Shown piece after piece: positions 43,726 to 54,799 of a stretch of DNA of 64,000 nucleotides. Both the position numbers and the translations under genes were made by a program. Every line of letters begins with the position of its first letter. Position 1 is the first letter of the stretch. Source of the stretch: Burkholderiales bacterium (GTDB taxonomy: Bacteria > Pseudomonadota > Gammaproteobacteria > Burkholderiales > Burkholderiaceae_C); the NCBI GenBank assembly GCA_016223165.1, contig JACRPO010000003.1, positions 248,001 to 312,000 on the forward strand, written 5' to 3'. Under the pieces are notes generated by a model that had not been told where the DNA came from, did no database searches, and saw only the letters and a program-made list of their open reading frames with translations.

Positions 43726-45015
43726 TCACGCAGAAGCGGCAGTAGCGGTGGCAGGAGTGGAAGCGCGCCGCGGGCAGCGCTGCGCGATCTCGGCCACAAG
43801 CAATCGCGCCAGCGTCAGCTTGTCGCTCGGCGGCAGCGCACGCTCGCCGGCAGCGTCGACGAGCACCAGCGCGTTGTGATCGCGGCCGAAGGTCGCCGGG
43901 CCGTTGTTGGCGACGATCAGCGGCACGCCCTTGCGCACGAGCTTCGCGCGCGCATGGCGCACGATGTCGTGGCTCTCGGCGGCGAAGCCGACGCAGAAGG
44001 GCCGCTCGCCGGTGGGCAGCTTTGCCACCGTGGCGAGGATGTCCGGGTTCTCGACGAAGCTCAAGGCCGGAACATGGCCCGCACTTTGACCCGCACCTTG
44101 GCTGGGTGCGTCCTTCTTGATCTTCTGCGTGGCCACGCTGGCCGGCCGCCAATCGGCCACCGCGGCGGTGGCGACGAAGATCTCGTGCCGCCTCGCCTCG
44201 GGCAGCACGGCGGCGAGCATCTGCTCGGCGCTTTGCACGTCGATGCGGCGCACGCCGCGCGGCGTGGCCAGGTGCACCGGCCCGGCCACGAGCGTCACGC
44301 GCGCGCCCGCCTCGGCCGCGGCGCGTGCGATGGCGAAGCCCATCTTGCCGCTCGAGTGGTTGGTGATGCCGCGCACCGGGTCGATGGCCTCGAAGGTCGG
44401 GCCGGCCGTCACCAGCACGTCGCGGCCGGCCAGCGCCTTGGGCTGGAAGAACGCGATCAGCTCGTCGCGCAGTTCCTCGGCCTCGAGCATGCGGCCGTCG
44501 CCGATCTCGCCGCAGGCCTGGTCGCCGGCCGCCGGCCCGAGCACGGTGGTGCCGTCGGCGCGGATCTGCGCCACGTTGCGTTGCGTGGCCGGGTGCGCCC
44601 ACATCTCGCGGTTCATCGCCGGGGCCACGAGCAGCGGCACCCCCCGGTCGCCGGCAAGCGGCCGCGCCAGGCACAGCAGGCTCAGCAGGTCGTCGGCACG
44701 CCCCTGCGCCAGCTTGGCGATGAAGTCGGCGCTCGCCGGCGCCACCACCACGGCGCTCGCCCCGCGCGTGAGGTTGATGTGCGGCATGTGGTTGGCTTCG
44801 CGCGCGTCCCACTGGCTGGTGTAGACGGGGCGGTTGCTCAGCGCCTGCATCGTCACCGGCGTGATGAACTGGCAGGCCGCCTCGGTCATCACCACCTGCA
44901 CCGTGGCGCCGGCCTTCACGAGCTCGCGCGCGAAATCGGCCGCCTTGTAGCAGGCCACGCCCCCGGACAGACCGAGCACGATGTGCCTGTTCGCGAGTGC
45001 GCCTTCAGCCGACAT
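43726..45015 (-). CDS. coaBC: Bifunctional phosphopantothenoylcysteine decarboxylase/synthetase
   Basis: A 429-residue fusion that makes phosphopantetheine for coenzyme A. The N-terminal CoaC flavoprotein has catalytic His79 (MPHINLTRGA), the PAMNREMW motif (132-139) and ACGEIGDGRM (167-176). The C-terminal CoaB part has NHSSGKMG and VGFAAES. The ATG at 45015 is preferred over an upstream TTG at 45033. The CoaB tail ends in an Ala/Thr extension. It is followed by dut. Confidence 0.95.
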   Translation of the reverse strand: MSAEGALANRHIVLGLSGGVACYKAADFARELVKAGATVQVVMTEAACQFITPVTMQALSNRPVYTSQWDAREANHMPHINLTRGASAVVVAPASADFIAKLAQGRADDLLSLLCLARPLAGDRGVPLLVAPAMNREMWAHPATQRNVAQIRADGTTVLGPAAGDQACGEIGDGRMLEAEELRDELIAFFQPKALAGRDVLVTAGPTFEAIDPVRGITNHSSGKMGFAIARAAAEAGARVTLVAGPVHLATPRGVRRIDVQSAEQMLAAVLPEARRHEIFVATAAVADWRPASVATQKIKKDAPSQGAGQSAGHVPALSFVENPDILATVAKLPTGERPFCVGFAAESHDIVRHARAKLVRKGVPLIVANNGPATFGRDHNALVLVDAAGERALPPSDKLTLARLLVAEIAQRCPRRASTPATATAASA

Positions 45016-45102
45016 GGGCCGCGACTCTAGCAAAGCGCCGGCCGCGCGGCCGCGCCGGCCCGGCGGGGCCGCGGCCGCAGTGCGGGATCCCTGGATCGGT
45101 GA

Positions 45103-45498
45103 TCAGTGAAGTGGGCCGGGGCCGCGCCGGGGCGGCGTCTTGCCGCCACCCGGAGCGCGGCCCGCCTCGGCGCTGCCGAGCAGGTCCTTGCCGCTCATGC
45201 CCGCGAACAGCGCCGCCGCCCGCACCTTGATCTCCAGCAGCTCGTTGGCACTCACCGAACGCTGCCCCGTCGTCTTGTTGACGTCGACCTTGAACTCGAC
45301 GTCCTTGCCGTCGTGCGAGAGGGTGCCGCTGGTGAACTCGTAGTCGTCGGCATCCCAGGGATGGCCCAGGGCCGCGAGGTCGTAGTTCTCGTACTCGACA
45401 CGGCTGATCTCGCCGCTGGCGAGGTCGAGCAAGCCGGACGAATGGACCAGTTCCTCGGTCAGTTCGTCGGTCATCGTGATCCGCACCTTCAGTTCCAT
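45103..45498 (-). CDS. Hypothetical acidic protein, 131 aa
   Basis: The protein begins MELKVRITMTDELTEELVHS and continues with acidic, aromatic segments (EYENYDLAALGHPWDADDYE). It ends in a Gly/Pro/Arg-rich tail. There is no signal peptide. An ATG at 45504 is also possible; the one at 45498 is better placed behind GGGGG. It lies between coaBC and the adenosine deaminase gene, 64 bp after the latter on the same strand. No family is recognised. Confidence 0.65.
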   Translation of the reverse strand: MELKVRITMTDELTEELVHSSGLLDLASGEISRVEYENYDLAALGHPWDADDYEFTSGTLSHDGKDVEFKVDVNKTTGQRSVSANELLEIKVRAAALFAGMSGKDLLGSAEAGRAPGGGKTPPRRGPGPLH

Positions 45499-45562
45499 CG
45501 GCATCCCCCGGCTCGCGCAGGGCGCGGAGGATACGCCCTCGCCCATGCCCTCACTCACGCCC

Positions 45563-46618
45563 TCACCCCGCGCCGGCGGCGAGGGCATCGAACTCGGCGC
45601 CGAAGCGCTGCCGCCACTGCGCCTTGAGCGAATCATCCACCCAGGCGCCGGCGATGCCGTTGAGCATGAAGCTGCGCAGCGCCGCCGCATCGAAGCCGAA
45701 GTCGACATGCATCTTGCGCCAGGCCTCGCTCGGCGTGACGAGGTGCAGCGTCGGGTCGTCGGTGTTCGGGTGGATCGCCAGCCCGAGCCCCGGCATGCGG
45801 CGGATGGGATGGTCCTGCGCCCAGCGCTCCTTCGGCAACGTGCGCAGGTAGTAGGAGTTGGTGGGCACGACGGTGAAGACGATGCCGCGTTCGGCCAGCC
45901 GGCGCGCATAGGCCGGCGCGTCGACGACGGTGTAGCCGTGGTCGATGCGGTCGACCCCGAGCAGCTCCACCGCCGTGCGCACGTTCGTCCAGTCGCAGCC
46001 GAACTCGCCGGCGTGCGCCGTCGTCTTCAGGCCGTGCCGGCGCGCGAGCGCATAGGCCTCGGCGAACAGCTCGGGCGGGCGATCGGTCTCGCGGTAGTCG
46101 ATGCCGATGCCGGCCACGACGGCCTCGAAGCCGCGCCGGTGCTCGACCACCCACCGCACCATCTCGAGCGCTTCGCGCGGCGTGCCTTCGCGGTCGATGG
46201 CGGGGACCAGCCGCGACGTGATGCCATGCTCGAGCTCGGCCGCGGCCATCGCCTCGGCGATGCCGGCGAGGCCGTCGCGGTAGGCGATGCCGCTGTCGCG
46301 CGCGGCGCCGGTGGGGTTCCAGAAGAACTCGGCATGGCGCACGCCGTGCGCCGCCGCCGCGGCGAGGTACTCGCGCGTCAGGCGCTCGAGGTCGTCGGCG
46401 TGGCACATCAATTGCTGCTCGAGCGCGCGCAGCACGCGCAGAACGCCCACGGGCTTCTCGCCGCGTGTGTAGAACGATTCGATCTCGGCGTCGGTGATGG
46501 GCGCCCGCTCTCTTCGCGCCCAGTCGGCCAGGGTTGCGCGCCGCACCGTGCCGAGCAGGTGGCAGTGCAGCTCCACCTTCGGCAGCGCCTGGAAGAAGCC
46601 CTCGGGCAGCACGGTCAC
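45563..46618 (-). CDS. Adenosine deaminase
   Basis: A 351-residue amidohydrolase. Zinc ligands are H18 and H20 (ELHCHLLGT), the His of TAHAGEF and the Asp of NTDDP; RIDHGY supplies the catalytic His. It converts adenosine to inosine (adenine-like substrates are possible for some relatives). The GTG start at 46618 shares GTGA with the nucleoside hydrolase stop. Last enzyme of the nucleoside operon. Confidence 0.9.
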   Translation of the reverse strand: MTVLPEGFFQALPKVELHCHLLGTVRRATLADWARRERAPITDAEIESFYTRGEKPVGVLRVLRALEQQLMCHADDLERLTREYLAAAAAHGVRHAEFFWNPTGAARDSGIAYRDGLAGIAEAMAAAELEHGITSRLVPAIDREGTPREALEMVRWVVEHRRGFEAVVAGIGIDYRETDRPPELFAEAYALARRHGLKTTAHAGEFGCDWTNVRTAVELLGVDRIDHGYTVVDAPAYARRLAERGIVFTVVPTNSYYLRTLPKERWAQDHPIRRMPGLGLAIHPNTDDPTLHLVTPSEAWRKMHVDFGFDAAALRSFMLNGIAGAWVDDSLKAQWRQRFGAEFDALAAGAG

Positions 46619-47588
46619 AGCGCGCCCCGCAGCACCTCGACGGCCCAGCCCATGACCCTGTCGCCGTCGGCCGTCATGGCGATCTCGGCATTCGGTGTCG
46701 CCCGCTGCGGCACTCGCAGCTCGCACACCGTCATGCCGCGCGTCAGCGTGCCCCGCAGTTCGACGTCCACGTGCGCCGGCTGCAGCGTGAACCACTCCGG
46801 ATGCGCCAGCCACGCCACCGGCGTGAGGTCGTACATCGGCGCCGTGGCACGGCCGCGGCGGCGCGCCATGCCGACATAGCCGTCGAAGTGATCGGTGAGG
46901 ATGGCCGCGCGCTCGCTGCCGCGCGCGGCCCGCCCGCCACCTTCGCGCAGCGCCGCCACATGCGCGTCGCCGCCTTGCACCTGACGGCAGACCTCGATGC
47001 CGAACAAGCGCGTGCCACCCGGCACCTCGCGGGCCCTGGCGAACACCTGCGACGCCGCTTCGGGGTCGGCATGGATGTTGAACTCGGCCACCGGCGTGGT
47101 GTTGCCCGCGCCCAGGCTGCCGCCCATGATGACGAGACCGGCGAGCAGGCCCGGCAGTTCCGGCGCCTTCGCGAAGGCGAGCGCCACGTTGGTGAGCGGC
47201 CCGATCGCCAGCAGCGTGATGCGCCCGGGGTGCGCACGCACGCAGTCGATCATCGCGTCGACGCCGTGGCCTCTTTGCAATGCGCTCTCCGTGTCCGGCA
47301 ACGCGGCGCCGCTCGTGTGCATGCCCTGCGTGCCGAGCACGTCTTGCGCCGTGACCTGCGGCTGCACGAGCGGCTGGTCGGCGCCGGCCCAGATCGGCGT
47401 CTTCCACCCGTGCAACGCATGGATGCGCCGCGCATTCGCAAGCACCACCGGCAGAGGCGCATTGCCCGCGACCACGCTCGCGCCGCGCACCGTGAAGCCC
47501 GGGTCGGCCTCGAGCAGCGCCCAGGCAAGCCAGTCATCGAAGCCGGGGTCGGTATCGAGCCAGATCTCGCGCGTCGTCGCATTTGCCG

Positions 47589-47592
<4 letters not shown>
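46615..47592 (-). CDS. Inosine/uridine-preferring nucleoside hydrolase
   Basis: A 325-residue nucleoside N-ribohydrolase. The calcium-binding N-terminus is WLDTDPGFDDWLAW (D13, D15, D19, D20). Other ligands are in LLAIGPLTNVALAF and the NIHADPEAA loop. It splits nucleosides into base and ribose. Its ATG overlaps the ABC ATPase stop by 4 nt, and its stop overlaps the deaminase start, so transport and breakdown are translated as one unit. Confidence 0.92.
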
Positions 47593-48650
<1,058 letters not shown>

Positions 48651-48668
48651 CGGTCGCTCATCGCTTGC

Positions 48669-49451
48669 TCAGACGTACCTGCTGATGCCGAGCAGCCGCT
48701 CGGTCGCCGCGACGACGAGGATGGTGAAGACCACGAGGATCGTCGACAGCGCCGCGATCGACGGGTCGTAGCTCGTTTCCATGTAGCTCATCATCTCGAT
48801 CGGCAATGTGCTGATGCCCGGCCCGGTGAGGAACAGGCTCACCGGCACCTGGTTGAAGCTGGTGACGAAGGCGAGCACCGCCGCCGCCGCGATGCCGCCG
48901 CGGATGTTGGGCAGCACCACCTTGAAGAAGGCCTGCGCACGCGTGGCACCCAGCGTGACGGCGGCATCGTCGATGTCGGCGCGCAGGTTGGCCAGGCTCG
49001 CAGAGACCACGCGCACCGCATAGGGCAGCAGCAGCGCCGTGTGGCCGACGAGCAGGCTCGTCAGCACGGGCAGGTCGTAGACCAGCACCATGTGGTTGAG
49101 CAGCGCCAGGCCGACGATGATGCCGGGCACGATGAGCGGCAGCGTCAGCAGCGTGCGCACCACCTCCTGGCCCGGCACTCGGCGTCTGGCCAGGGCATAG
49201 GCCACCGGCACGCCGAGGCCGAGCGCCGCGAGCGTGCTGCCTACGCCCACCCACAGGCTGGTCGCGAAGCTGCGCTGGAAGGCGTCGACGGTGAAGACAT
49301 GCGCCATCCAGCGCCACGAATAGGCCTTCGGCGGGAAGGTGAGCGTCTCGTCGGCCGAGAAGCCGGCCACGAAGACGACGACGAAGGGCCCGAGCAGGAA
49401 GGCCAGCGCGACCAGCAGCATCGCCAGCGCCGGTGCCGAGACGCGGTTCAT
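48669..49451 (-). CDS. ABC transporter permease (PotC-like)
   Basis: A 260-residue inner-membrane permease with six helices. The EAA-type loop contacting the ATPase is DDAAVTLGATRAQAFFKVVL, followed by PNIRGGI. Typical of the second permease of spermidine/putrescine-type importers. Its ATG overlaps the stop of the first permease (ATGA). Confidence 0.93.
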   Translation of the reverse strand: MNRVSAPALAMLLVALAFLLGPFVVVFVAGFSADETLTFPPKAYSWRWMAHVFTVDAFQRSFATSLWVGVGSTLAALGLGVPVAYALARRRVPGQEVVRTLLTLPLIVPGIIVGLALLNHMVLVYDLPVLTSLLVGHTALLLPYAVRVVSASLANLRADIDDAAVTLGATRAQAFFKVVLPNIRGGIAAAAVLAFVTSFNQVPVSLFLTGPGISTLPIEMMSYMETSYDPSIAALSTILVVFTILVVAATERLLGISRYV

Positions 49452-50290
49452 GCGTCGGCCTCGGCCCGCGCCGGCCTGCGCCGCACGCCGCCCACGCGCC
49501 GCAGCCCCTGGTTCACGAGCACGGTGGTCACGAGCAGCAGCACGGCGATGACGCTCGCCGCCGTGGTGTCGGCGGCGACGTTGACCTTCTGGTACAGCAG
49601 CGTCTCCAGCATCAGCACCTTCGGCCCGCCCAGCATCGCCGGCGTGATGTAGGCGGTGACGCAGCCGGTGAAGACGAGCGTGCCGCCGATGATCAGGCCT
49701 TCCTGCGTCAGCGGCAGCGTGACGCGGACGAAGGTCTGCCAGCGGTCGGCGCCGAGCGTCTGCGCGGCGGCGAGCACGTCGGCCGGCAGGTTCTCGAGCG
49801 CCGAGACGAGACTGACCAGCATCAGCGGCATCATCAGCTGCAGCAGGCCGACGAAGACCGCGCCCTCGGTGAAGAGCAGCGTCACCGGCTCGTCGACGAC
49901 GCCGCTGCCCACGAGCAGCGAGTTGGCGAAGCCGTTGCGCCCGAGCAGCACGATCCACGAATAGGTGCGCGCGATCGGGCTCACCATCAGCGGCAGGATC
50001 ACGAGGCCCGTGAGCAGCCCGCGCCACGACGCCGGCACCTTCACCATCGCCATCGCCGCCGGGTAGCAGACGAGCGCACTCACGAGCGTCGCCGCGAGCG
50101 CGATGCGCAGCGTGCGCCAGTACACCTGCTCGTGCAGCGGTTCGGCGAAGAAGGTGCCGAAGTGCGCGAGGCCCGGCAGCCCCTCCACCTTGAAGGCGCC
50201 GGCCAGCAGGGCCAGCACCGGCAGCACGAAGAAGAGCGAGACGAAGGCCAGCGCCGGCGCCAGCAGCCACCAGGCGACGCGCGGGGTCAT
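49448..50290 (-). CDS. ABC transporter permease (PotB-like)
   Basis: A 280-residue permease and first gene of the operon. It has six membrane helices and the coupling loop LAAAQTLGADRWQTFVRVTL, followed by PLTQEG. The expected periplasmic substrate-binding protein is not upstream: psuG lies there, divergent, 194 bp away. Either the binding protein is encoded elsewhere or the operon has lost it. Confidence 0.93.
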   Translation of the reverse strand: MTPRVAWWLLAPALAFVSLFFVLPVLALLAGAFKVEGLPGLAHFGTFFAEPLHEQVYWRTLRIALAATLVSALVCYPAAMAMVKVPASWRGLLTGLVILPLMVSPIARTYSWIVLLGRNGFANSLLVGSGVVDEPVTLLFTEGAVFVGLLQLMMPLMLVSLVSALENLPADVLAAAQTLGADRWQTFVRVTLPLTQEGLIIGGTLVFTGCVTAYITPAMLGGPKVLMLETLLYQKVNVAADTTAASVIAVLLLVTTVLVNQGLRRVGGVRRRPARAEADA

Positions 50291-50484
50291 CGGCGGGGTG
50301 CGGGGCAGGCGCTGGCGGCGGTGCGGTGTTGCACCCCGCGATGCTAAGTGCGGTGGCCGCTCGGGCGCAGGTCGGTGGGTCGGTGGGGCGGTGGGCCGCT
50401 CGCACGATCATCGCGATCAACGCGAGCGGCGCGCCCCATCGGCGCGCCGCTTCCGCTTCACCGGGTCGGTATGCTCCGCGCTCG

Positions 50485-51471
<987 letters not shown>

Positions 51472-51474
<3 letters not shown>

Positions 51475-51492
51475 GAGCTTGGGCGGCTCCTA
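51472..51492. terminator. Symmetric hairpin holding both stop codons of a convergent pair
   Basis: TAGGAGC-(7)-GCTCCTA. The psuG stop TAG is the left end of the stem and the hydrolase stop TAG (other strand) is the right end. No T-run follows, so termination may need Rho or be weak. Confidence 0.45.
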
Positions 51493-52419
51493 GCCGACAG
51501 GTCGCTGCGGCCCCGGCGTGATCCACCGCAGCAACTCCTGCCACGGCTCGGGCCGATCGGCCATGTGCACGTGCGCCACCCCGGGCAGGTGCCGGTTGTC
51601 CGCTTCCGGCAGCGTGGCCGTGGCGGGCGGGAAGACGATGTTGTCGCAGTGGCTGTAGAAGCAGGTGAAGCGCGCGCCGCGCCCGGCCGGCTCGCGCGCG
51701 GCCAGGGCGCGCAGCCACGCGCTGCCGCGGCGCATCTGGCGCGCGTTCGGGGTCAGCGCGAAGCGCGCCAGCCAGGTGCCGTGGTGCGGGGTGCCTAGCG
51801 TGATGGCATGGTGCACGCGCGCCGCGCCGCTCGTGTCGTCGCCCTGCCCGGCCCACCAGCGGCGCAGGGCCAGGCCGCCCATGCTGTGCGCGACGACCAC
51901 GGGGGCCAGGCCCGTGCGTTCGTGCAACTGCCGCACGGCGGCCTCGATGCGCGGCACGTAGTCGTCGATGGAGCCGAACACCGGCTCGAGGTTCACCGCC
52001 AGCACCGGCACGCCGGCCTCGCGCAGGCGCGCGAGCCACCGGTTCCACAGGCCGCGGTTGCAGACGAAGCCATGCACGAGCAGCACACCGCGCCTTGCGG
52101 CGGCGGCGTCCGGCAGCGAGTCCGGGTGGCGGCGGCTGCGAAACGGCTGGCGCCAGCAGAAGACGACGGGCGCGGCGCGCACCTCGCCCCACCAGGCGCG
52201 CAGCAGCTGCGCGGGCGTGGCACGCGGTGTCGGATCGTCGCCGTGGACACGGTGCAGCAGCGCGAATTCCAGCGCCAGCACGAGCGCGTAGCCCGCCACG
52301 ATCAGCAGGGCGCCGCCCGCCGCCCAACCGGGATGGCCGGTGCGCACGAACGCCCAGGCCCAGAGCGCCGCAAGCAGCAGCCCGCCCAGCGTGGTCACCT
52401 GTTGCAGGCGTGCCAGCAT
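51490..52419 (-). CDS. Membrane-anchored alpha/beta hydrolase (triacylglycerol lipase-like)
   Basis: A 309-residue protein. Two N-terminal hydrophobic helices (about 10-25 and 32-52) anchor it. The hydrolase fold follows: oxyanion region VLLVHGFVCNRGLW, nucleophile in VVAHSMGGLALRR (Ser in HSMGG), and a C-terminal His in GVAHVHM. A further ITLGTPHHGT motif is typical of lipases/PGAP1-like esterases. Substrate unknown. Confidence 0.85.
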   Translation of the reverse strand: MLARLQQVTTLGGLLLAALWAWAFVRTGHPGWAAGGALLIVAGYALVLALEFALLHRVHGDDPTPRATPAQLLRAWWGEVRAAPVVFCWRQPFRSRRHPDSLPDAAAARRGVLLVHGFVCNRGLWNRWLARLREAGVPVLAVNLEPVFGSIDDYVPRIEAAVRQLHERTGLAPVVVAHSMGGLALRRWWAGQGDDTSGAARVHHAITLGTPHHGTWLARFALTPNARQMRRGSAWLRALAAREPAGRGARFTCFYSHCDNIVFPPATATLPEADNRHLPGVAHVHMADRPEPWQELLRWITPGPQRPVG

Positions 52420-52527
52420 GTGTGTACGGGGTCAGGCCACAGGCGCCGGGCGCCGGGACGTCAGTGGCACGACAGAGCGACGGGTCATGGGTCGCAGTGT
52501 TGCATCGGCGAGGCCCGCGCCCTAGGG

Positions 52528-52571
52528 ACACGCGACTACGGCACGCGACTGCGGGCACGCGACCACGGGCG
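52528..52571. repeat. Three imperfect 13-14 bp repeats in intergenic gap
   Basis: ACGCGACTACGGC, ACGCGACTGCGGGC and ACGCGACCACGGGC follow directly. They lie in the 367-bp gap 52420-52786, in which no gene or clear promoter is seen. Confidence 0.5.
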
Positions 52572-52786
52572 GGCGAGGACGTGCGTGCGCGGCCGAAGGA
52601 CAGGCCCGCGCCGGCATCGATTCGGGCGACCCCGCGAGGCCTTGTCCTACATGCCGCGACGCCTATCGCTGACATGGACGGCTGGGTTGGCGTCCTAAGG
52701 TGGAACTGCCGGCTGCAAGAGAGACCGGCTTTCTTGCTCAATCATGCCCAGGTGCCCGCGAAGGGCCAGAACCGAAGGAGTCCGAG

Positions 52787-53131
52787 ATGACGATGTTGAA
52801 ACCTCTTGCCGCGATCGGTGCGGCTGCCGCGCTCGTCGGCACCATTGCCCTCGCGTACGCACAGACGACGACGGAGCCGCCACCGAGCGGCGGCGCCACC
52901 ACGCCGCAGCCGAGTGATTCGACGGCGCCCAGCACGGCGCCGAGCACGTCGCCGAGCGCTTCGCCCAGCGACTCGAGCACGTCGCCCAGTGCCTCGCCGG
53001 GCTCTTCGAGCACGCCGCCGTCCACCTCGGCACCGTCGTCGACCGACTCGTCGTCGACGTCGCCCCCGGCCGACTCCAGCAGCTCGACCGCCGCGCCCGA
53101 GTCACGCGAGCCGAAGCCCGACCGCAACTGA
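52787..53131 (+). CDS. Secreted Ser/Thr/Pro-rich low-complexity protein
   Basis: A 114-residue protein with a signal peptide (LKPLAAIGAAAALVGTIALA, cleaved near AYAQ). The remainder is almost entirely Ser, Thr, Pro, Ala and Asp, ending in a charged PESREPKPDRN. It has no folded domain in sight and may be a periplasmic or wall-associated spacer. An AAGGAG ribosome-binding site precedes the ATG. It lies directly upstream of two YkuD-like genes. Confidence 0.7.
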   Translation: MTMLKPLAAIGAAAALVGTIALAYAQTTTEPPPSGGATTPQPSDSTAPSTAPSTSPSASPSDSSTSPSASPGSSSTPPSTSAPSSTDSSSTSPPADSSSSTAAPESREPKPDRN

Positions 53132-53194
53132 GTGCCGCACCCGAGTGCCTCACGGTGCCGCGGCACCGTGGGGCCGCGGATGCCCCACTGCGTG

Positions 53195-53947
53195 ATGACA
53201 GCGGTCGCCGTCGATCCCGCCGCCCGCGCCGAGTTGTGGCAGGGCCTGAAGCAGGGCCTGCTCGCAGGCATGGCATTGCTCACGCTCGTGCTGCCGCCCG
53301 GCACCGGCGGCGGACCGACGCTTCGCGAGGTCGCCTCGCAAGGGCCGGCGGCCGTGTTCTCGATCATCGAACGGCAGTTGGACTTCGGCCGCGTCGTCCC
53401 CTCGGCCGATGCACGCCGGCTGGCCGGCTGGATCGTCGGCGCCGCCGACAACGGCGAGCATCCGTTCGCCATCATCGACAAGGCCGCCGCGCGCGTCTAT
53501 CTCTTCCAGCCTTCGGGCCGGCTGCTCGCCGCCAGCCCCGTGCTGCTGGGCTTTGCGCGCGGCGACGACAGCGTTGCCGGCATCGGCCTGCGCCCGATCG
53601 CCGAGGTGCGGCCGAACGAGCGCACGACCCCGGCCGGGCGCTACGTGGCCCACCCAGGCCGCAATGCGCAGAACGACGACGTGCTCTGGATCGACTACGA
53701 CACCGCCGTCTCGATGCACCGCGTGCGCCTCACCGAGCCGAGCGAGCAGCGGCTGGCGCGCCTGGCCTCGCCGAGCCCGCGCGACAACCGCATCAGTTAT
53801 GGCTGCATCAACCTGCCCGGCGCCTTCTTCGATGAGCATTTCTGGCCGCTCTTCGGCGCCGGCAAGAGCGTCGTCTACATCCTGCCCGAGACCAAGCCGT
53901 TGGCTGCGGTCTTCCCGGCGGCCGCCGCGGTGGCGGCCGGAGCGTGA
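53195..53947 (+). CDS. YkuD-like (L,D-transpeptidase fold) protein, copy 1
   Basis: A 250-residue protein with an N-terminal hydrophobic helix (about 21-35). The catalytic-domain hallmarks are His175 and S201-Y-G-C204-I-N206 in NRISYGCINLPG, close to the YkuD SHGCxN motif but with Tyr in place of His. ERTTPAGRYVAHPGR and LWIDYDTAVSMHRVR are the usual flanking strands. Such enzymes cross-link peptidoglycan or attach proteins to it. The start at 53195 is preferred over upstream GTG/ATG codons. The next gene is a paralogue. Confidence 0.8.
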   Translation: MTAVAVDPAARAELWQGLKQGLLAGMALLTLVLPPGTGGGPTLREVASQGPAAVFSIIERQLDFGRVVPSADARRLAGWIVGAADNGEHPFAIIDKAAARVYLFQPSGRLLAASPVLLGFARGDDSVAGIGLRPIAEVRPNERTTPAGRYVAHPGRNAQNDDVLWIDYDTAVSMHRVRLTEPSEQRLARLASPSPRDNRISYGCINLPGAFFDEHFWPLFGAGKSVVYILPETKPLAAVFPAAAAVAAGA

Positions 53948-54079
53948 CGAACGACCCACGTCGACCCGGCCCGATTTCCCCTGCCCGGGCTGTCCAGCCC
54001 CTTTCGGCGTTAGCATTCACTCCGCTTCGCGCCCGGTGGTGGACTCCGGTGCCGTGCAGGCTTCGGGGTATCGGGCGAG

Positions 54080-54757
54080 ATGGGCGGATTCAGGCGAGTT
54101 TTGGCCCGCCGGGTGGTGGCGTTTGCCATCGCGGCGGGAGCGAGTGGCGGCGCGAGCGCCGCGGTGGCGTTGGACAAGGATCTGCGGTTGCACGGCGTCT
54201 CGCCCGAGGCGCGCGAGGCCGTGCGGCGCGTGTTGGCCGGTGGTGATGCCCGCGGCCGCCCTTTTGCCGTTGTCGACAAGAAGCAGGCGCGGCTGCTCGT
54301 CTTCCGCGCCGACGGCCGACTGCTCGGCGCGACACCCGCGCTGCTGGGCGCGGCCCCCGGCGACTTCAGCTTCGCAGGCGTCGGGCGCCGGGCTGGCAAG
54401 ATCGCGCCCCATGAGCGCACCACACCGGCCGGGCGCTTCGAGTCCGAACCCGGCCGCAACCACCTCGGCGAGGACATCGTCTGGGTCGACTACGACTCTT
54501 CGCTGGCCATCCATCGCCTGCGCCCCGCGGCCGCGCACGAGCGGCGGCCAGAGCGCCTCGCCTCGCCCTCGCCGAGCGACAACCGCATCTCGCTCGGCTG
54601 CATCGTCGTTGCCGCCAGCTTCTTCGACGCCATCGTCGTGCCGAGCCTCGGCCGGCAGCGCGGAGTCGTCTACGTGCTGCCCGAGTTCGCCTCGGGGGTG
54701 CCGCTGCTCGCCAGCCACGCCGGCGGCGTCCCGAACGGCCCGGGGCCTTCGCCCTAG
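54080..54757 (+). CDS. YkuD-like protein, copy 2, with divergent active site
   Basis: A 225-residue paralogue of the preceding gene. Shared blocks are ERTTPAGRFESEPGRN, IVWVDYDSSLAIHRLR and LASPSPSDNRIS. The active-site region is S171-L-G-C174-I-V-V: Cys is kept, but the position normally Asn is Val. The N-terminus (RRVLARRVVAFAIAAGASGG) is a signal peptide with twin arginines. It could be an altered-specificity or inactive transpeptidase. It lies 132 bp after copy 1. Confidence 0.78.
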   Translation: MGGFRRVLARRVVAFAIAAGASGGASAAVALDKDLRLHGVSPEAREAVRRVLAGGDARGRPFAVVDKKQARLLVFRADGRLLGATPALLGAAPGDFSFAGVGRRAGKIAPHERTTPAGRFESEPGRNHLGEDIVWVDYDSSLAIHRLRPAAAHERRPERLASPSPSDNRISLGCIVVAASFFDAIVVPSLGRQRGVVYVLPEFASGVPLLASHAGGVPNGPGPSP

Positions 54758-54799
54758 CCTTGGCCCCGGCCTTCGCCCTGGCGCACGGCGCTTCTCGCC

